64,000 bases of DNA from Amycolatopsis solani (lineage in GTDB: Bacteria; Actinomycetota; Actinomycetes; Mycobacteriales; Pseudonocardiaceae): the NCBI RefSeq assembly GCF_033441515.1, contig NZ_JAWQJT010000003.1, positions 1,550,001-1,614,000 on the forward strand, read 5' to 3'. Position 1 is the first letter of the stretch; each line of letters opens with the position of its first letter. Of this stretch, positions 60,515-64,000 are shown in pieces. A program made the translations under genes and the position numbers. The notes below the pieces were generated by a model that saw only the letters and a list, made by a program, of their open reading frames with translations, was not told where the DNA came from and did not search any database.

Positions 60515-61404
60515 GAAATCCGCGCCCCTCCTCGGGATCGTGCTGCTGCTCCGCCGGCGGAGCGTTCATTGTGACCCACACCCGCGGCCGGGGCATGCAG
60601 CGGCAGGCTGAGTTGTGGCTCGAGTGCCTCGTCGAGGGTCGCGGCCAGGGTGGCCGCCGTTCCCGCCTCTGCGGCCTTCTCCAGGGCCGCGTACGTCAGC
60701 AGGACCGGCCTGGTGGGCCGCACGCCGTGCTTTACGGCCACCGTGGCGACGTTCGTGTACGACCAGCGGTGGACGTCGCTGGGGCCGTGTTCGCGCAGGG
60801 CCGCCAGGTGGTCCGACGTGCTGTAACCCTTGTGCACGTCGAAACCGTAGTGCGGGAGGTCGTCGTGGTAGCCCGCCATGATGCGGTCTCGCGTCACCTT
60901 CGCCAGCACCGACGCGGCCGCGATGCAGGCCACCGAACGGTCGCCCTTGATCACCGCCGTGTTCGGGGCCGTCAGGCCCGGGACGCGGAAGCCGTCCGTG
61001 AGGATGTAGCCCGGGTCGACGCGCAACGCCGCCGCGGCGCGGCGCATGCCCTCCAGGTTCATCACCCGGATGCCGTAGAGGTCGACCTCGGCCGTCGGGA
61101 TGACGATCACCGCGTAGTCGACGGCACGCTTGAGGATCAGGTCGTAGACGCGGTCCCGCGCCTTCGCCGTCATCAGCTTCGAGTCGGTGAGCTCGGTGAG
61201 CTTCGTGTCGCCCTGTTTCAGCACGCAGGCCGCGACCACCAGCGGACCCGCGCACGCCCCGGCGCCGGCTTCGTCCACACCGGCGACCGGGCCGAGGCCA
61301 CGGCGGTCGAGCGCGCCCTGCAGACCCCAGAAGAGGTCGCCGCGCACCACGGCCCGCGGTGGCCGGATCGGCTCGGCCGCGGTGAGGGGAACGGGAAGAG
61401 TCAA
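60511..61404 (-). CDS. rnhB: Ribonuclease HII (altered GRG motif)
   Basis: This 297-residue enzyme cuts RNA in RNA-DNA hybrids and starts ribonucleotide repair. The active-site segment GVDEAGAGACAGP carries Asp44 and Glu45; acidic residues SDSKL-type and SDGFRVPG follow. The GRG motif that reads the RNA-DNA junction in other RNase HII proteins is GAG here, with Ala48 for Arg. A C-terminal tail of about 70 residues is extra. It starts with TTG 61404 and overlaps DUF2469. Confidence 0.9.
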   Translation of the reverse strand: MTLPVPLTAAEPIRPPRAVVRGDLFWGLQGALDRRGLGPVAGVDEAGAGACAGPLVVAACVLKQGDTKLTELTDSKLMTAKARDRVYDLILKRAVDYAVIVIPTAEVDLYGIRVMNLEGMRRAAAALRVDPGYILTDGFRVPGLTAPNTAVIKGDRSVACIAAASVLAKVTRDRIMAGYHDDLPHYGFDVHKGYSTSDHLAALREHGPSDVHRWSYTNVATVAVKHGVRPTRPVLLTYAALEKAAEAGTAATLAATLDEALEPQLSLPLHAPAAGVGHNERSAGGAAARSRGGARIS

Positions 61405-61428
61405 GGCTGGATCACCCGTCGGGGGTGG

Positions 61429-62355
61429 TTAGCGTTTCCGGCGCAGTCCGGACTTCAGCTTGCGCCCGAGGAACAGCGCCGGCCAGGCCGCCGCGATCCC
61501 GGCGCCGAGCGGGAGCCCGCTCTGCCACGCCGGCGCGCCGAGCGCCACCGGCTGCGCCGACTCCTGCGGGTTGTGGTCGCTGATCCCGCCCCAGCGGCTC
61601 GGCGGGAGCACGATGATCCGCGCCTTGCCGATGATGTTGTCCACCGGGACCGCGCCGTTCACGCCGCCGCCGCCCTGGAACCGGGAGTCGTCGGAGTTGT
61701 TGCGGTTGTCGCCCTGGACCCAGACCATGCCGGCCGGCACCTTGACCGGCTCGAAGGTCTTCTGCTCCTGGACCGACGGGTCTTCCCAGTGGATGTACGG
61801 CTCGTCGAGCGCCTTGCCGTCCACGATCATGCGGCCTTGGGGGTCGCAGCACTGGACGGTCTGGCCGCCGACCGCGATCACCCGCTTGACGAAGTCGCGC
61901 TCGTCCGGCGGGGCGAACCCGACCAGCGAGCCGAGACCCTGGATCGCGCGGACGACGATGTTGCCGGATTCCTGCGGCGCGATCTCGTTGTTGATCCAGG
62001 CCGGCGGGCCCTTGAACACGATCACGTCACCCGGCGAGGGCTCGGTGAAGTCGTAGGTGACCCGGTCGACGAGGATCCGGTCGCCGTGGCAGCCGGGACA
62101 CCCGTGCAGCGTGGCCTCCATGGACCCCGAGGGGATCATGAAGACTTTCGCGAGGAATGTCTGGATCAAGATCGTGAGCACCAAGGCGATCACGAGCAGG
62201 ATCGGCAGTTCCTTCCAGAACGACCGTTTCTTGGCGGGCTTGGCTCGCCGCCGGCGGGATCCCCCGCGCTCCTCGGATCGGGACAGCCGCGGCTTGTCCT
62301 CTTCGGAGCGGTCGGGGTCATCCTCGGGAGCGTTCTGGGACACGGGTTCGGCCAC
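61429..62355 (-). CDS. lepB: Signal peptidase I
   Basis: This 308-residue type I signal peptidase releases exported proteins from the membrane. It has a charged cytoplasmic N-terminus, a membrane helix (about 50-70), the catalytic Ser78 (PSGSME), Lys157 (DFVKRVIAVGG) and GDNRNNSDDSR. A second hydrophobic segment near the C-terminus (GLPLGAGIAAAWPALFLG) is unusual for short forms and fits actinomycete versions. Two Cys pairs (CPGC and CC) are present. It lies between rplS and rnhB. Confidence 0.96.
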   Translation of the reverse strand: MAEPVSQNAPEDDPDRSEEDKPRLSRSEERGGSRRRRAKPAKKRSFWKELPILLVIALVLTILIQTFLAKVFMIPSGSMEATLHGCPGCHGDRILVDRVTYDFTEPSPGDVIVFKGPPAWINNEIAPQESGNIVVRAIQGLGSLVGFAPPDERDFVKRVIAVGGQTVQCCDPQGRMIVDGKALDEPYIHWEDPSVQEQKTFEPVKVPAGMVWVQGDNRNNSDDSRFQGGGGVNGAVPVDNIIGKARIIVLPPSRWGGISDHNPQESAQPVALGAPAWQSGLPLGAGIAAAWPALFLGRKLKSGLRRKR

Positions 62356-62386
62356 GTCGTCAGGCTACCGGTAACCGGGTTGTGAC

Positions 62387-62755
62387 TCAGTTAGCCGAGG
62401 CCGTCTCGCGGTTCTCGCGGCGCTCCTTGATCTTGGCCTTCTTGCCGCGCAGGTCGCGCAGGTAGTAGAGCTTCGCGCGCCGCACGTCACCGCGCTTGTG
62501 GACCTCGACCTCGGCGATGTTCGGCGAGTGCACCGGGAAGGTGCGCTCGACGCCCACGCCGAAGGAGACCTTGCGGACGGTGAAGGTCTCCCGGATGCCG
62601 CCGCCCTGACGGCGGATCACGACGCCCTGGAAGACCTGGTTGCGCTCGCGGTTGCCCTCGATGACGCGGACGTGCACCTTGAGCGTGTCGCCCGGGCGGA
62701 AGTCCGGGATGTCGGAACGCAGCGACTGCTTGTCCAGCGCGTCCAGGGTGTTCAT
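62387..62755 (-). CDS. rplS: 50S ribosomal protein L19
   Basis: This 122-residue ribosomal protein L19 has [35 protein letters not shown] and the end [20 protein letters not shown]. The ATG 62755 is followed by [14 protein letters not shown]. The frame to 62872 is an artefact. It lies 31 nt upstream of lepB and 152 nt downstream of trmD; those 152 nt contain no other gene. The order rimM-trmD-rplS is the general bacterial one. Confidence 0.97.
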   Translation of the reverse strand: MNTLDALDKQSLRSDIPDFRPGDTLKVHVRVIEGNRERNQVFQGVVIRRQGGGIRETFTVRKVSFGVGVERTFPVHSPNIAEVEVHKRGDVRRAKLYYLRDLRGKKAKIKERRENRETASAN

Positions 62756-62907
62756 CGGTGGTCCGTCCTCGTCTTCGTATGGCTTGCGTACACGTCCCCA
62801 GGCGCGCAACGGTGCCGCTGCGGGCGACCCGGGGGGCTGCTGGCGGGCTCGCGGACGACGAGGTCCACTCACGCCAACCTGTCAAGTATGGCAGACCGGG
62901 GTACGGA

Positions 62908-63657
62908 TCAAGTAACCGGCCCGGGGTCCAAGCCCTCGAGGACCCCGCGATCATGCTTGTCCAGGCTACCGTCGGGCAGCGCGGCCAGGAGATCGGGGCG
63001 GCGCCGGGCGGTGCGTTCGAGGGCCTGGTCGCGCCGCCAGCGGTCGATCAGGGCGTGGTTCCCGGACCGCAGCACGTCCGGCACGGCCAGCTCGCGCCAC
63101 ACCTCGGGGCGCGTGTAGCTGGGCCCTTCGAGCAGGCCGTCGGAGAAGGAGTCCTCGGCGGCCGAACGCGCGTTGCCGAGCACGCCGGGCAGCAGCCGGA
63201 CGACGGCCTCGACGATGACCAGCACCGCCGCCTCGCCGCCGACCAGGACGTAGTCGCCGATCGACACCTCGTCCACCGGCATCCGGCGGGCCGCGTCGTC
63301 GACGACCCGCTGGTCGATGCCCTCGTAGCGGCCGCACGCGAACACCAGGTGCTGCTCCGCCGCGTATTCGTGCGCCAGTTCCTGGGTGAACGGCTTGCCG
63401 GCCGGCGTCGGCACGACCAGCCGCGTCTCCGGGCGGCAGACGTCGTCCAGCGCCGGACCCCAGATCTGCGGCTTCATGACCATGCCGGGACCGCCGCCGT
63501 ACGGGGCGTCGTCGACCGCGCGGTGCACGTCGTGGGTCCAGTCGCGCAGGTCGTGCACGCCGACCTCGATGAGGCCGCGGTCGATCGCCCGGCCCAGCAG
63601 CGCGGCGCGCAGCGGGTCGAGGTATTCGGGGAAGATCGTGACGACGTCGATCCGCAT
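62908..63657 (-). CDS. trmD: tRNA (guanine-N1)-methyltransferase
   Basis: This 249-residue SPOUT enzyme methylates G37 of tRNAs to prevent frameshifting. It has [14 protein letters not shown], the knot segment [20 protein letters not shown] and the catalytic Asp region [20 protein letters not shown]. Its start follows the rimM stop after one base (TGA-C-ATG), so translation is closely linked. Length and motifs are standard. Confidence 0.97.
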   Translation of the reverse strand: MRIDVVTIFPEYLDPLRAALLGRAIDRGLIEVGVHDLRDWTHDVHRAVDDAPYGGGPGMVMKPQIWGPALDDVCRPETRLVVPTPAGKPFTQELAHEYAAEQHLVFACGRYEGIDQRVVDDAARRMPVDEVSIGDYVLVGGEAAVLVIVEAVVRLLPGVLGNARSAAEDSFSDGLLEGPSYTRPEVWRELAVPDVLRSGNHALIDRWRRDQALERTARRRPDLLAALPDGSLDKHDRGVLEGLDPGPVT

Positions 63658-63658
63658 G

Positions 63659-64000
63659 TCAGGCGTCCAGGAGCCCTTCCGGCGGGTCGAGCACGACCCG
63701 GCCGCCCGCGATGTCCACCGTGGGGACGATCGCGCGGACGAACGGCACCAGCACCTCGCGGCCGTCGACGTCCAGTTCCAGCAGCTCGCCCGCGGGCGAG
63801 TGGACGACCTCGACGACCTTGCCGACGACCGTGCCGTCGGTCAGCTCGGCCCGCAGGCCGGCCAGCTCGTGGTCGTAGAACTCGTCCGGGTCGCCGGTGG
63901 GCGGCAGCGTGTCGGTGTCGGCGAGCAGGAGGGCCCCCCGCAGCGTCTCGGCGACGTCGCGGGTCAGCACCTCCTCGAAACGCACCAGCAGCCGCCCGCT
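63659..64000 (-). CDS. rimM: 16S rRNA processing protein RimM (partial)
   Basis: This is the C-terminal part of RimM, cut by the right edge of the window. The fragment has [35 protein letters not shown] and [20 protein letters not shown], the PRC-barrel domain of RimM. RimM assists 30S head assembly through ribosomal protein S19. It is directly upstream of trmD with a one-base gap. The N-terminal domain lies outside the window. Confidence 0.93.
   Translation of the reverse strand, partial: SGRLLVRFEEVLTRDVAETLRGALLLADTDTLPPTGDPDEFYDHELAGLRAELTDGTVVGKVVEVVHSPAGELLELDVDGREVLVPFVRAIVPTVDIAGGRVVLDPPEGLLDA

Noticed and set aside
1..64000. tRNA, rRNA, CRISPR arrays, transposases or prophage genes
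   Set aside because: No cloverleaf, repeat-spacer pattern, transposase motif or phage structural gene was found on reading either strand.

Overview
The window is high-GC DNA with strong G/C third-codon bias, many GTG starts and actinobacterial gene families: WhiG-type sigma, DUF2631, DUF2469, AfsR/SARP regulators, DHA2 exporters and MAB_1171c. It is almost certainly an actinomycete of the Pseudonocardiaceae type. Amycolatopsis is the best guess, inferred from family content and short TGAATGA-type palindromes rather than proven. No rRNA, tRNA, CRISPR array, intact insertion sequence or prophage was seen.

Two core blocks, mostly transcribed leftward, bracket an accessory middle. Left block (1-10.7 kb): the end of an ABC-2 permease, then map, a penicillin-binding lipoprotein, a GNAT protein, ispG, a site-2 protease and dxr. 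VOC, AraC and 84-aa genes are inserted before ispG. DUF2631 and a secreted cyclophilin run rightward after dxr. Right block (49.1-64 kb): cdsA-frr-pyrH-tsf-rpsB, a divergent M23 peptidase, then whiG-type sigma, xerC, dprA, comM/yifB, yraN, DUF2469, rnhB, lepB, rplS, trmD and the end of rimM. Many genes overlap by 1 or 4 nt. The blocks cover translation, isoprenoid precursor supply, phospholipid precursor synthesis, envelope proteolysis and secretion. The same order is known from mycobacteria.

The 38-kb middle is accessory. 10.7-15.5 kb holds a frameshifted relic, a DHA2 exporter with operator-like palindromes, a MocR regulator and a methyltransferase. 15.4-22.7 kb holds a large XRE-BTAD-NB-ARC-TPR regulator and a hydrolase / P450 / LysR / SDR group. 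22.7-27.6 kb holds a nitrilase coupled to a DUF1295 protein, a divergent EXPERA protein, threonine synthase, an ArsC-like protein, and a TetR-enoyl-CoA hydratase pair. 27.8-34 kb holds an ECF sigma factor with two DGPF proteins, an intradiol-dioxygenase-like lipoprotein, a Tet(X)-like monooxygenase, and an ImmA/IrrE-MAB_1171c pair.

34-38 kb is the most rearranged part. An orphan immunity-like gene follows a degraded polymorphic-toxin tip. A diverged, frameshifted copy of the 3' third of rlmN lies 1.2 kb from the intact rlmN, with two unusual genes between. 38-49 kb holds an SMI1/KNR4 protein, a small SARP divergent from an unrecognised 312-aa protein, a lipoprotein, an AsnC regulator with a transketolase/AceE-like enzyme, a PadR regulator, a methyltransferase, a two-domain VOC protein and a second exporter.
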